A stretch of 64,000 nucleotides of DNA, taken from positions 6,809,733-6,873,732 of the forward strand of contig NC_089175.1 of assembly GCF_947507565.1 (NCBI RefSeq), in the 5' to 3' direction. Positions 1-11,677 of this stretch are shown here, piece after piece. Each line of letters opens with the position of its first letter. Position 1 is the first letter of the stretch. Source of the DNA: Oscarella lobularis (taxonomy: Eukaryota > Porifera > Homoscleromorpha > Homosclerophorida > Oscarellidae). A program made the position numbers and the translations under genes. The notes beneath the pieces are model-generated. The model had not been told where the DNA came from and did no database searches. It was given only the letters and a program-made list of their open reading frames with translations.

Positions 1-456
1 GCAAAGAAATTCCCAATAAAACTTCAAGGAAAAATTAAATAGTTATTTATTTATTTTTTAATTTCTGTTTACAAATTGAGCTTGGACATTGAGTGGACCA
101 TCAGCAAGAAAAGTTGCAAAATAATCACATAACCTATAACCCAAATACGATTATTAATTAATTAATTTAGAAATTATTGATTATGTAGTCTTGCCCTTGA
201 TCCCATTCATGTTTCTTAAGAAAGAAAAACGATTCTAACAAGAAATAAGAAATGAATAACTGAAAAAACATTTTGTAAAAAATTAGACCATGTAAAATTT
301 TTCGATTCGAAATTGATCAATTTGCGTCCATTCTCCTCATAAATAAATTTTGATAAATTGAAAACCTGAAAAAGGAAGTCAAACGATTTTTTCATCGTCT
401 AATGTACTCTTCTCACTCTTTTCACTATCGTGGAAACTGTAGATGAGATTAGCGAG
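1..456 (-). pseudogene. Truncated RRP1 copy R1 (cut by window edge)
   Basis: Matches exons 3 to 7 of the intact RRP1 gene at 37405-39213, with the same introns. Homology stops at about 456, inside exon 3, where the intact gene continues into exons 1-2. The same stop point is seen in the other leftward copies, so all descend from one truncated founder. Exons 1-2 are absent, so it cannot make a full RRP1 protein. The remaining exons would lie left of the window. Confidence 0.8.
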
Positions 457-1080
457 AGAAATCTGCTGTTTTCGCCATCGTCTACACGGAGTGAAGGTGA
501 TATTCAATTATAGCAACTCGCATTCGCGTTGTTGAGTCAAAGCGCAGCGTCAACTGTGGAGAAAGAGCGAGAGAAAGAGATTTGGAAGAATTCAATCCGG
601 GGCTTTTCGCGCGCTTACGTTTTTTCAGCTGCGAATCGCTAGAAGGTAAATGCACTCTTCTGAGCCTACTTCTGTGTTCCAGAACGGATTTTAATTAAAG
701 CGTCTTCTGGTATCTTAGAAGTGAAATCAGCTCAAATGGGCAACGAAATTCGCGAGAATCGGTCGAAAGCAGAAAAATCGAATTTTTGTGAATGACTTTG
801 ATGATTCGAAGAGTTGATCGGTAAGTTTACGATTATGATTTATTGTGGGCAGGCGACGAGCGTTGAGCTGAATGCTCAGAACTCCAATTTTCTAATCATC
901 CAACGATTTTTCTTTTCTTCTTTTTTTCAGGCGCTTTCCGAAATCTTTTCTTTACGCTGGAAAAAGTTTTGTGATCAATCAAAGCGTCTTTCAAGAGATT
1001 GAAGGATTTTTGGTGCAAAGGAGAATTGATTGGTGAGAAATCGACAAAAAAGAAATTTTTTATTGAGACCCAAAAACACA
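457..1080 (+). pseudogene. Intergenic module M1: decayed convergent spliced reading frame
   Basis: About 600 bp repeated between each truncated RRP1 copy and the 3' end of the next CARD-Kelch gene. On the plus strand it shows three exon-like blocks: one ending near 646 at GAAG|gtaaatg, one from about 683 (after tgttccag) to about 821, and one from about 931 (after tttttcag) to a stop near 1035. Block 1 joins block 2 in frame here, but block 2 then hits a stop. The product is not recognised. The copy at 34713-35495 keeps the longest frame across blocks 2-3. Confidence 0.5.
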
Positions 1081-1081
1081 T

Positions 1082-2396
1082 TTACATTTTCAAACATTCA
1101 ACTGAGTTCCCTGCACCCTGTCCCCCCACTACAATCAATTGATTGTCTTTTGTTGTACATGCACCATGGAACCATCGTCCCTCATTCATTGATGGCAATG
1201 GAAGCCAATCCCCAGACAATTCATCATACATTTCAACACAATTGCTATATTCCCCATCCCATCCTCCTGTTGCGACGAGTTTCCCATTCCATGATGACAA
1301 TTGACACTCTTCCTTTGTAGTTGGTTTGATATCAATCCAGTCTTGTTTCTCCCTTGAGAAACATTCAACTGAATTCCTCGCCCCATCCCCTCCTCCAACA
1401 AACATTTTATCATCAATCACAGCCAATGAACACAAATCCCGTCCATTCTTCATTTCCTTTATTGGTTCCCATTCTCCCTTATTAATATCAAAACAATCAA
1501 CTCGATCACTCTTTTCCCATTCCCACCCTCCCACAAGATAAATGTTCCCATTGTGTCCAATTGCTGATCTCCCTTCGAGTTGATATTCATCTGGTATTTT
1601 AGTTAATAATCCCAAATTTCTCGTTTCACTTTTCCATTCATAAATACTCAAACATCGACCCAAGTAATTGGTATCCATGACATATCCTTTCCCTTCACAT
1701 TCAAAGACACTCCTTATCCAGTTAATCCCCGGCAGATGATGCTTCTCTCCCTCCCACGCTCCCTTATTAAACTGAAACATTCTATCAATTGAACCAACAT
1801 GTAGCATTCCATTGATTTCAGCCACACGTCCAAATGGCAAAACACCAATGGGCATGTTTGGTATGTTTTTCTCCCATTTGAGACTTGGACTTCCCATCGA
1901 AGGTCCGATCTAAATATATGTAACTCCCAATCACATTTCTATCATCCCAATTCAAGAACCTTATTTCTCAATCCGACAACAGTCATTTCAGCGCGAACGA
2001 GATCTCCCTTCAATTTCTTCACTTTCTCATCCACAAGTCGATCAATTTCATTCTCTACATAGAATCTATTGAGTCAAATCCCATCCAAACACATTCCCGA
2101 ATCGTACTTCTCTTTCCTGGCTCCAAAAACTGCCGAACAACATGTTCTTGTCGTTCCGTTCCTCGTAGAACTTCGACAAACTCGTCGAAGGCCGTCTCAC
2201 CTTTTCGCGGCAAAATGTCGACAAGGAGCATGCGCGATTTGTCTTCGTTCGTCTTGGACGAATCGCGCAGCATTGCGTATTGCTCTCGAGAGACGAGTCT
2301 CTCGGCGAGAAGACGATCTAGAACGGACATGGGATCGAACACTTCGACGATCGACGGAAGATTGTCGTGGACGCGATTTATCCATCGTTTATCCAT
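1082..2396 (-). CDS. CARD-Kelch protein 1
   Basis: Exons 2108-2396, 1960-2054 and 1082-1909 keep one frame and give 403 aa. Residues 1-90 form a CARD (starts MDKRW, core LLVDILPRKG, then the EHV motif of the last helices). Residues ~97-128 are a charged helix ending VVGLRNK. Residues 129-403 form six Kelch-type blades with repeated GG and W positions. There is no signal peptide or membrane segment, so it should be cytosolic. A CARD is a homotypic death-fold adaptor, and a Kelch propeller binds peptide or protein. I infer a sensor or scaffold with CARD output; the ligand is unknown. A poly(A) signal lies at 1059-1064 on the minus strand, and a perfect CRE octamer lies 118 bp upstream of the ATG. 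The start is fixed by alignment with paralogues. The gene looks intact. Confidence 0.88.
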
Positions 2397-2779
2397 CGCA
2401 GACGCTTCTCTCTTCTCTCTTTCGCGGCGAGGGGAACAATGGGGACTAAATAAAGGTCGGAGTTGGTTCGGGGGGAGTCCCCATGATTAATTAATATTTG
2501 TACAAAGGTCACTTGACGTCATCGACTTTTGTTTTGTATGCGAGAAGAGCTTTGGGAACCTTTCGCGTAGGAAACAATTACGTGGGAAGTCCATATGTAT
2601 TTTTCCACACAGGATGACTTAGTAGCGCCTTTCATTATAAAGCTTAGGAGAAAAGAGGGAAACGTACGCTTTATCCTTCCATCAACGTATCAGTGCCAAA
2701 TCTAAAGAAGAGAGGTACGCCTCTAGGGACTCGATCACGTGCAGCTGTTAGCCAATGATGAACGAAGGTAATCATTTAT
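2397..2779 (-). promoter_or_regulatory. Upstream region of CARD-Kelch 1 / downstream flank of RRP1 copy
   Basis: This stretch recurs in two blocks in other units. The promoter-proximal part is shared with gene 2. The block from ~2575 to 2770 recurs near 9335-9530 and 37140-37345. It has no reading frame of note. It probably holds the CARD-Kelch promoter and the old 3' flank of RRP1. Confidence 0.5.
2514..2521. promoter_or_regulatory. CRE/ATF octamer TGACGTCA
   Basis: A perfect palindromic CRE lies 118 bp upstream of the CARD-Kelch 1 ATG. The same octamer lies upstream of genes 2, 3 and 5 and of the CARD fragment at 27150. In animals this motif is bound by CREB/ATF-type bZIP factors. Binding here is inferred. 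Confidence 0.5.
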
Positions 2780-4282
2780 TATAATTAGAACATGATCATC
2801 TCAAAGAAGCAAAAAATAATTGCAAGTGTAGATCAATCTAATTAAGCATTGAGTCTTGCTCTAATTCGTCGTCTTCTTTTCTCAAGTGGACTCAAAGGAC
2901 CAGGATCCTTATTCTTCAGCAAACTTTTGCCTGGACTAAGCGTCGAAACCACGAATTTCTTTTTCCCAATCGGCTCATAGGCTATGGGAATAATTAAATA
3001 AATTATTTAATTATCTAGATCAATTTATCTTTATAATGTTTTCCAGAAAATCGAATTATTCTCTTCTTTTTCAAAACGGGTATCTTTGACGATTTCTTTT
3101 TTCGTCCATCAACACTTATAGAATCGAAATTGAGTTTCATTTGTGGAGAAAGGGGAGAAGACGGAGATGAGGCTTAAAGTCGTTTTAAACGACGAAAATT
3201 GACGGAAATGTCATCATCCACTGTAGCACTATCACCACTTCCGGGAACGTCACTATTATGACGACGTTTCTTGGCTGGACTCTCAATCACTACTACGTCA
3301 TCAGGAGAAATTTTCTCAAGAAACCTTCAAAGGAAATTTCACGTTACCATATACGTAATTAGGTATTTATTTATTTACATTTCCCTGAGAGCGTACAATG
3401 CTCTTCTGTTCTTGGCACGTGTCAACGTATCAGCTGCTACAGTGAACAAATTCTCAGCTATGAGACTGAAGTCAATCTACACAGTCCATAAAAATAATCA
3501 ATATTATTTAATTAGTATTGAATTATTAACCTGTCGTGGAGCATCTTCGGACAATTCAAGAAATGGCTTGAAAATGCAATCACATATATTGTCCAATAAC
3601 GCGGCCATAGAGAATCATTAAAAATTAATTATTAATTTATTAAATTCTGGGCTCTTACGATTGGCAATTAGCAGCTAACACATAAATACGATGAAGAAGA
3701 ACATTAAATAAATCACAAGTCAACTAGAAAGTGAAATCGTAAATTTTAACCTATCAAAAGAAAAAGGGATGTTTTACTTTTGAATCAGCTACGCTTAGTA
3801 TTTCCCCTAGAAATTTGTCAGCAACGTGCAAAGAAATTCCAAATGAAACCTCAAGGAAAAAAATTAAATATGTATTTACTTTTTATTTTCTGTTTACAAT
3901 GTGGGCTTTGACATTGAGCGGGCCATCAGCAAGCAAAGTTGCAAAAGAATCTTATAACCTATAATCCAAACATGATTATTAATTAATTAATTAAGAAATT
4001 ATTGATTATGCAGTCTTGCCCTTGATCCCATTCATGTTTCCTAAGAAAGCAAAACGATACTCTCAAGAAAATAGAAATGAAATATTAAACAAACATTTTT
4101 TTAAAAAATTAGACCATGTAAAATTTGTCGATTCGAAGTCGATCAATTCCCGTCCATTCTCGTCATAAAAAAAGTGTTGATAAATTGAAAACCTGAAAAA
4201 GGAAGTCAAACGATTTTTTCATCGTCTAATGCACTCTTCTCACTTTGTTCACTATCTGGGAAACTGTAGATGAGATTAGCGA
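2780..4282 (-). pseudogene. Truncated RRP1 copy R2
   Basis: Carries blocks matching RRP1 exons 12 down to 3 in order, and ends at the shared breakpoint near 4282. The exon-11 equivalent (about 3040-3310) contains an in-frame stop within the region matching YRRSKRL of the intact gene, so the basic C-terminal tail cannot be read. Upstream of the breakpoint an ATG at 4433 reads in frame into the exon-3 remnant (…VANLIYSF). This makes a chimeric 5' end of 75 codons and then a stop. It is most likely non-functional. Confidence 0.78.
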
Positions 4283-4866
4283 CAGATATCTGCTGTTTTC
4301 GCCATCTTCTAGACTGCGTACGGAGTTGGATCGCTTGGTGAAGGTAATATTCGATGATAGCGACTCGTATTCGCGGTGTTGAGTCGTCAACTGTGGGAGA
4401 AAGAGCGAGAGAAAGAGAATTGGAAGCATTCAATCCGGGACTTTTCGCGCGCTTACGTTTTTTCAGCTGCGAATCGCTAGAAGGTAAATGCGCTCTTCTG
4501 AGCCTACTTCTGTGTTCCAGAACGGATTTAAAAGCGTCTTCTGGTATTTCAGAAGTGAAATCAGCTCAAATGAGCGACGTAATGCGCGAAATCGATGGAA
4601 AGCGAAAAATCGAATTTTCTCAAAGACTTTGATGATTCGAAGAGTCAATCGGTAAGGTAACAATTATTATTTCTTGTGGGAAGGCGACGAGCATTGAGCT
4701 GAATGCTCAGAACTACAATTTTCTATCATCCAAAGATTTTTCTTTCTTCTTTTTTCAGGCGCATTCCGAAATCTTTTCTCTACGCTGGAATTACTGTTTT
4801 ACGATCAATCAAAGCGTCTTTCAAGTGATTGAAGGATTTTTGGTGCAAAGGAGAATTGATTGGTGA
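4283..4866 (+). pseudogene. Intergenic module M2
   Basis: Second copy of the module between an RRP1 remnant and a CARD-Kelch 3' end. An ATG at 4354 opens a 92-codon frame that only stays open if the ~37 bp intron-like segment (gtaaatg...tgttccag) is retained. Spliced, it meets a stop at once. The third block from ~4760 ends at the same TGA position as in the other copies. Product unknown. Confidence 0.45.
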
Positions 4867-4911
4867 GAAATCGACAAAAAGAGAATTTTTTATTGGGACC
4901 CAAAAACACAT

Positions 4912-6217
4912 TTACATTTTCAAACATTCAACTGAGTTCCCTACAAGGTATCCCCCCACTACAAATAATTGATTGTCTTTTGTTGTACATGCACCATGTA
5001 ACCATCGTCCCTTATTCATTGATGGGAATGGAAGCCATTTCCCAGACAATTCATCATACATTTCAAAACAATTGCTCCATCCCCATCCTCCTATTGCGAC
5101 GAGTTTCCCATTCCAAGATGACAGTTGACACAATTTCTTTGTAGTTGGTTTAATATCAATCCAGTCTTGTTTCTCCATTGAGAAACATTCAACTGAATTC
5201 CCCGCCCCAAACCCTCCTCCAACAAACATTTTAGCATCAATCACAGCCAATGAACAGAAATTTCGTTCATTCTTCATTTTCTTTATTGGTTCCCATTCTC
5301 CTTTACTAATATCCAAACAATCAACTCGATCACTCCACTTCCCTCCCACAAGATAAATGTTCCCATTGTGTCTAATTGCTGATCTCCATTCGAGTTGATA
5401 TTCATCTGGTATTTTAGTTAATAATTTCAAATTTCTCGTTTCACTTTTCCATTCATAAATACTCGAACATTGATCGCTGTCATTGATATCCATGACATAT
5501 CCTTTCCCTTCACATTCAAAGACACTCTCTATGCGTTTAATCCCCGGGAGATGATGCTCCTCTCCCTCCCACGCTTCCTTCTTAAACTGCAACATTCTAT
5601 CCCCTGAACCAACATGTAGCATTCCATTGATTTCAGCCACACGTCCAAATGGCCAACAATCACTGGGCATGTTTGGTATGTTTGTCTCCCACTTGAGACT
5701 AGGACTTCCCATCAAAGATCCAATCTAAATATACGTGTATTTAACTCCCAATCACATTTCTATCATTCTAATTAAACAACCTTTTTTCTCAATCCGACAA
5801 CAGTCATTTCAGCGCGAACGAGATCTCCCTTCAATTTCTTCACTTTCTCATCCACAAGTCGATCAATTTCATTCTCTACATAGAATCAATCGAGTCAAAT
5901 CCCATCCAAACACATTCCCGAATAGTACTTCTCTTTCCTGGCTCCAAAAACTGCCGAACAACATGCTCTTGTCGTTCCGTTCCTCGTAGAACGTCGACAA
6001 ACTCGTCGAAGGCCGTCTCACCTTTTCGCGGCAAAATGTCGACAAGGAGCATGCGCGATTTGTCTTCGTTCGTCTTGGACGAATCGCGCAGCATTGCGTA
6101 TTGCTCTCGAGAGACGAGTCTCTCGGCGAGAAGACGATCTAGAACGGACATGGGATCGAACACTTCGACGATCGACGGAAGATTGTCGTGGACGCGTATT
6201 CTCCATCGTTCATCCAT
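4912..6217 (-). CDS. CARD-Kelch protein 2
   Basis: Exons 5929-6217, 5781-5875 and 4912-5724 sum to 398 codons in one frame. The CARD is almost identical to that of protein 1 (MDERWRIRV start, ILPRKG core). The Kelch part differs from protein 1 mainly in loop patches: KW after YLVGG, FGAG after FVGG, WGW after VAIGG, YLVG after VVGG, and ERNF and GRWL before blades 4 and 6. The poly(A) signal is at 4889-4894. Its upstream CRE is pushed from about 155 bp to about 956 bp away by the element at 6359-7159, so expression may differ from gene 1. The gene looks intact. Confidence 0.87.
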
Positions 6218-6358
6218 CGTATAGACTCTTCTCTTCTCTCTTTTGCGGCGAGGGGAACACGGAAAAATGGGGAGATGCGCCGGAAATTGCGCACTAAATA
6301 AAGGTCGGACTTGGTTCGGGGGGAGTCTCCTTTCGATGGCACGACATGAATATTTGTA

Positions 6359-7159
6359 CAGTGCTTATCAGCATAAGTGATAATCAGTTAGGGCGCTCTA
6401 GCTCAGTTATTTAAAGCCCTATGGCTTCATACTGCATATCCCTCGAATGGTCATGAGTTTCTTTACATGATAGTAATGGCGTCGAAGCCTCTAGTCGTAA
6501 AATTTGAATATCAGTGTTTTGACCAATGAGTGTACTGAAATTCGTGTCGTCACAATAGCGCTCGTTCTTTCATTGAGAGCCTCACCCACGCATTTTTGTC
6601 GCAAAATGTAATTCCTCACTAGCGCGCTCTACTAATTCACTAGCGCGCTCTACTATTTCATTCATTCCTTTCTTTTTCTCGTCTTTTTTGACGAAACTGA
6701 GTATTTTGAGACAAAATCGAAACGATGAAAACATCAGTACTTTATGGATATTGGCTGATGCGAAAGTTGAAAAGGATTTATGGCGTAGTTTCGTCAAAAA
6801 ACGCGAATAAAGGAAAAATGTACGTAATCGTTTTTTTCGCAAAATAAGGAATAAATTAAAAATCAGGAACAATGAAAACGTGTGGTTTACATCGATTAGG
6901 AGTTCAAGGGTAAAAAGTGTGGGAAATAGTACAGAGCGAATAAAATTTTTACGAAAAACCGAGCGAACCTTAGTGTCGCGCATGATTGAACGTATTTCGC
7001 TGCTAGAGGCGAAACGCGACTAAATAATTTGGCGGAAGGTAGAGAAAAGCCTTCCGGAGCTACGAAGTTCTCTAGGGGTACGAAAAAACCAGCCGAATTT
7101 GAACTACAAGCAAATAAAGCACGCTACCCATTGATGATCACTTATGCTGATAAGCACTG
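6359..7159. mobile_element. 801 bp non-autonomous Tc1/mariner-like DNA element
   Basis: Perfect terminal inverted repeats begin CAGTGCTTATCAGCATAAGT and are flanked on both sides by TA (6357-6358 and 7160-7161). Gene 1 upstream DNA is the empty site: there ATTTGTAC runs straight into the AAAGGTCACTTGACG flank near 2501. TA target duplication plus a CAGTG terminus is typical of Tc1/mariner. No transposase is recognised. The longest internal frame (6582-6983, minus, 133 codons) is lysine-rich at its end and matches nothing I know. Confidence 0.85.
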
Positions 7160-7172
7160 TACGAAGGTCACT

Positions 7173-7180
7173 TGACGTCA
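7173..7180. promoter_or_regulatory. CRE octamer displaced by transposon
   Basis: Same TGACGTCA as at 2514, in the same flanking sequence, but now 956 bp from the CARD-Kelch 2 ATG because of the inserted element. Confidence 0.45.
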
Positions 7181-7317
7181 TCAACTTTTGTTTTTTATGC
7201 GAGAAGAGCTTTGGGAACCTTTCGCGTAGGACACAATAAGATAACAAGTCTTTGGATGTCAATTTCATTGTTTTGTAAGGTCAATCCTAACGAAATATCT
7301 TTTTTCATTTAATTTGA

Positions 7318-7668
7318 GTTTAATCCGGGGCTTTTCGCGCGCTTACGTTTTTCAGCTGCGAATCGCTAGAAGGTAAATGCGTTTCGTCTTTCCTTCGACG
7401 TGATTGGTCCATTTCAGCTTTCGTTCAATGTTTATTCAGCGTATTAGCCTGTTTCGCATTCTGTTGGCCTACTGATGCTGTTTCTTCGAAGCACAAACTT
7501 CGACAAAAAACATACCGAAGACTCTGGATGATATGGTGACTCCTATTCGCGGTGTTGAGTCGAAGCGCAGCGTCAACATAGCCTCGCAAGCCAGGCCCGA
7601 CGAGCAGAGCGATGCAAAACAATCCAACGCCGTCTTTGATTGGTGCAAAGGAGAATTGATTGGTGAGA
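7318..7668 (+). pseudogene. Intergenic module M3, partial and rearranged
   Basis: Contains the block-1 sequence (GGGGCTTTTCGCGCGC..., then gtaaatgcg), a segment with GTGTTGAGTCGAAGCGCAGC, and the final TGGTGCAAAGGAG...TGATTGG TGA end. The middle is replaced by sequence not seen in M1, M2 or M4. No full-length RRP1 remnant separates genes 2 and 3. Confidence 0.45.
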
Positions 7669-7711
7669 GATCAACAAAAAGAGAATTTTTTATTGGGACC
7701 CCAAAACGCAG

Positions 7712-9036
7712 TTAAATTTTCAAACATTCAACAGAGTTCTCTGCACCCCAATCTCCCCCCACTACAATCAATTGATTGTCTTTTGTTGTACCTGCACCAT
7801 GGAAATATCGTCCCATTTTCATTGATGGCAATGGAAGCCAATCCCCAGACAATTCATCATACATTTCAACACAATTGCTACATTCCCATCCTCCTGTTGC
7901 GACGAGTTTCCCATTCCATGATGACAATTGGCACCGTTCCTCTGTAGTTGGTTCGATGTCAATCCACGCTTGTTTCTCCATTGAGAAACATTCAACTGAA
8001 TGCCCCGCCCCTATCCCTCCTCCAAAAAACATTTTATCATCAATCACAGCCAATGAACAGTGAGACCGTTCTTTCTTCGTTTTCTTTATTGGTTCCCATT
8101 CTCCCTTATTAATATCAACACAATGAACTCTATCACTGCATGGATAATTCCCTCCTACAAGATAAATTTTCCCATTGTGTCCAATTGCTGATCTCCCTAT
8201 GAGTTGATATTCATCTGGTATTTCAGTTAATAATTCCAAATTTCTCGTTTCACTTTTCCATTCATAAATACTTGAACATCGATACTCCTCATTGATATCC
8301 ATGACGTATCCTTTCCCTTCACATTCAAAGACACTCCTTATGCGTTTAATCCCCGGCAGATGATGCTCCTCTCCCTCCCACGCTCCCTTCTTAAACTGAA
8401 ACATTCTATCCTCCCAACCAACATGTAGCATTCCATTTATTTCAGCCACACATCCACATGGCCAACAACCAATGGGCATATTTGGTATATTTCTCTCCCA
8501 TTTGAGACTAGGACTTCCCATCGAAGGTCCAATCTAAATTCATTCTATAATTTGCATTCTCATTTTCTGACTAAAAACACCTTTTTCCTCAATCCAATAT
8601 TAGTCAATTCCGATTTCGCCAGTTTCTTCTCCAATTCTTTTAAGCGCCGCTTTTCTCCCTTCTCCTCTTCTCCCACCAACGATCTTCTTCCTTTCTCATT
8701 TCAAAATAAATCTCAAAAATCCCGTAATTGTTCCCGTATTCGCTCACCTTGTTCGCAAAGCGATTCGACGACGTGTTCCTGTCCTTCAGTCTCACGCAGA
8801 ATCGTCATAAATCGATCGTAAGACGTCGGTCCTTTTCGGGGCAAAATCTCGTTGAGAATCGTACGCGATCTTTCTAGTCTTGACGAAAGCGAGCGAAGAT
8901 CTTGATATTCCTCGTAGGTAACTAGTTTGTCGCGATAGAGACGATCGAGGAAGGATTTGGGATCGAGAACTCGGACTAGATCGTCGAATTGGGGTCGAAC
9001 AATCGATTCCCATCGTTTGTCGATGAACAAAGACAT
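7712..9036 (-). CDS. CARD-Kelch protein 3
   Basis: Exons 8748-9036, 8581-8690 and 7712-8533 give 406 aa in one frame. The CARD is a second subtype (MSLFIDKRWES start, ILPRKGPTSYDRF core, TEGQEHV) shared with protein 5. The linker is RRLKELEKKLAK...IGLRKK, a clear coiled coil. The Kelch loops are its own: NYPC, IGAG, WEC and DWGAE after the GG doublets. One GG-adjacent position is altered (FFGGG). The poly(A) signal is at 7688-7693. A CRE octamer lies 221 bp upstream of the ATG. The gene looks intact. Confidence 0.87.
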
Positions 9037-9256
9037 TTGTGCGCGAAAGAGAGCGGAGATGAGACGACAGTGAGCGCGAAGACGGCGGAGAGAACAATGA
9101 AGAGAAGTCGGGAAAACAATGAGTCATAAAGGGCGGGTGAGAAGAGTTCGGGTTCGGGGAAATTCCCACAAGAGCAGTCCCCCAACGAAAACGTCGATAA
9201 TCTGCAGCGATTTCATATCTGTTATGGGGTTTGGACAGATTTTTGACTTGAGGATG

Positions 9257-9264
9257 TGACGTCA
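9257..9264. promoter_or_regulatory. CRE octamer upstream of CARD-Kelch 3
   Basis: TGACGTCA in the context GATG-octamer, 221 bp from the start codon. The matching position upstream of gene 5 (37070) has the same context. Confidence 0.5.
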
Positions 9265-9534
9265 CAGTGAAATGCGTCATTTTTGGACGTCAAATCATCG
9301 TTTCAAGTAAATTCCTTAGACTCCCTCCCACATCGCAATTACGTGGGAAGTCCACATGTATTCATCCACACAGGATGACTTAGTAGCGCCTTTCATTATA
9401 AAGCTTAGGGGAAAAGAGGGAAACGCACGCTTCATCCATTCCTCAACGTGTGAGAGAGCAATCTAAAGAAGAGAGATACGCCTCTAGAGACTCGATCACG
9501 TGCAGCTGTTAGCCAATGATGAACGAAGGTAATC

Positions 9535-11050
9535 ATTGATTAATTAGAACATGATCATCTCAAAGAAGCAAAAAATAATTGCAAGTGTAGATCAATCTAA
9601 TTTAGCATTGAGTCTTGCTCTAATTCGTCGTCTTCTTTTCTCAAGTGGACTCAAAGGACCAGGATCCTTATTCTTCAGCAAACTTTTGCCTGGACTAAGC
9701 GTCGAAACGACGAATTTCTTTTTCCCAATCGGCTCATAGGCTATGGAAATAATTAAATAAATTATTTAATTATATAGATCAATTTACCTTTATAATGTTT
9801 TCCTGAAAATCGAATTATTCTCTTCTTTTTCAAAACGGGTATTTTTGACGATTTCTTTTTTCGTTCATCAACACTTATAGAATCGAAATTGAGTTTCATT
9901 TTTGGAGAAAGGGAAGGATATGAAGACGAGGCTTGAAGTCGTTTTGAACGACGATAATTGACTGAAATGTCATCATCCACAGTAGAACTATCACCACTTC
10001 CGGGAACGTCACTATTATGACGACGTTTCTTGGCTGGACTCTCTATCACTACTACGTCATCAAGAGCAGTTTTCATGAGAAACCTTCAAAGGAAAATTCA
10101 CGTCACCATATATATGTAATTAGGTATTTATTTATTTATTTATTTGTACATTTTCCTGAGAGCGTACAATGCTCTTCTGTTCTTGGCACGTGTCAACGTA
10201 TCAGCTGCTACAGTGAATAAATTCTCAGCTATAAGACTGAAGTCAATCTACACAGTCCATAAGCATAGTCAAAAATATTTTAATTAGTTTTGAATTATTA
10301 ACCTGTAGTGGAGCATCTTCGGACAATTCAAGCAATGGCTTGAAAATGCAATCACATATATTGTCCAATAATGCAGCCCTAGTGAATCATTATTAATTAA
10401 TCATTAATTAACTTCTGAAGTCTTACGATTGGCAATTAGCAGCTAATACGTAAATAGGATGAAGAAGAACATTAAATAAATCACAAGTCAACTAGAAAGT
10501 GAAATCGTAAATTTTAAACTATCAAAAGAAAAATAAATGTTTTACTTTGAATCAGCTACGTTTAGTAGTTCCCCTAGAAATTTGTCAGCAACATGCAAAG
10601 AAATTCCCAATCAAACCTCAAGGAAAAAAAATTAAATATGTATTCACTTTTTATTTTCTGTTTGCAATGTGGGCTTTGACATTGAGTGGTCCATCAGCAA
10701 GCAAAGTTGCAAAAGAATCACATAACCTATAACCCAAACATGATTATTAATTAATTAATTAAGAAATTATTGATTATGTAGTCTTGCCCTTGATCCCATT
10801 CATGTTTCTTAAGAAAGCAAAATGATTCTCTCAAGAAAATAAAAATGAAAAATTGAACAAAAATTTTTTAAGAATTAGACCATGTAAAATTTGTCGATTC
10901 GAAGTCGATCAATTCCCGTCCATTCTCGTCATAAAAAAAGTTTTGATAAATTGAAAACCTGAAAAAGGAAGTCAAACGATTTTTTCATCGTCTAATATGC
11001 ACTCTTCTCACTTTGTTCACTATCTTGGAAACTGTAGATGAGATTAGCGA
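9535..11050 (-). pseudogene. Truncated RRP1 copy R3
   Basis: Blocks match RRP1 exons 12 to 3 in order and with conserved splice sites, including the GC donor after exon 5. The exon-11 frame (9797-10076) is open and encodes the same basic tail (IESPAKKRRHNSD). The exon-4 equivalent near 10880-10958 is one base out of frame relative to the intact gene. The shared breakpoint is at 11050. A chimeric ATG at 11201 reads into exon 3. The best preserved truncated copy, but still lacking exons 1-2. Confidence 0.78.
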
Positions 11051-11640
11051 CAGACATCTGCTGTTTTCGCCATCTTCTAGACTGCGTACGGAGTTGGCTC
11101 GCTTGGTGAAGGTAATATTCGATGATAGCGACTCGCATTCGCGGTGTTGAGTCGTCAACTGTGGGAGAAAGAGCGAGAGAAAGAGAATTGGAAGCTTTCA
11201 ATCCGGGACTTTTCGCGCGCTTACGTTTTTTCAGCTGCGAATCGCTAGAAGGTAAATGCTCTTCTGAGCCTACTTCTGTGTTCCAGAACGGATTTTAAAG
11301 CGTCTTCTGGTATTTTAGAAGCGAAATCAGCTCAAATGAGCGACGTAATGCGCGAAATCGATGGAAAGCGAAAAATCGAATTTTCTCAAAGACTTTGATG
11401 ATTCGAAGAGTCAATCGGTAAGGTAACAATTATTATTTCTTGTGGGAAGGCGACGAGCATTGAGCTGAATGCTCAGAACTACAATTTTCTATCATCCAAA
11501 GATTTTTCTTTCTTCTTTTTTCAGGCGCATTCCGAAATCTTTTCTCTACGCTGGAATTACTGTTTTACGATCAATCAAAGCGTCTTTCAAGTGATTGAGG
11601 GATTTTTGGTGCAAAGGAGAATTTATTGGTGAGAAATCGA
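11051..11640 (+). pseudogene. Intergenic module M4
   Basis: Nearly identical to M2 with the same intron-like segments. The second block is out of frame with the first by a short deletion relative to M1. It ends at the TGA after ...ATTTATTGG, just before the poly(A) signal of gene 4. Confidence 0.45.
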
Positions 11641-11677
11641 CAAAAATAGAATTTTTTATTGGGACTCAAAAACACAT

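Noticed and set aside
2069-2490. Plus-strand frames opposite the CARD exons
   Set aside because: Arginine/serine-rich shadows of the conserved minus-strand CARD; the same happens at 5.9-6.3, 8.8-9.3, 36.7-37.1 and 50.7-51.1 kb.
6391-6461. tRNA-like start (GGGCGCTCTAGCTCAGTTAT) inside the 801 bp element
   Set aside because: An A-box-like match is present, but the T-loop/B-box and an acceptor stem do not form; at most an old tRNA-derived piece.
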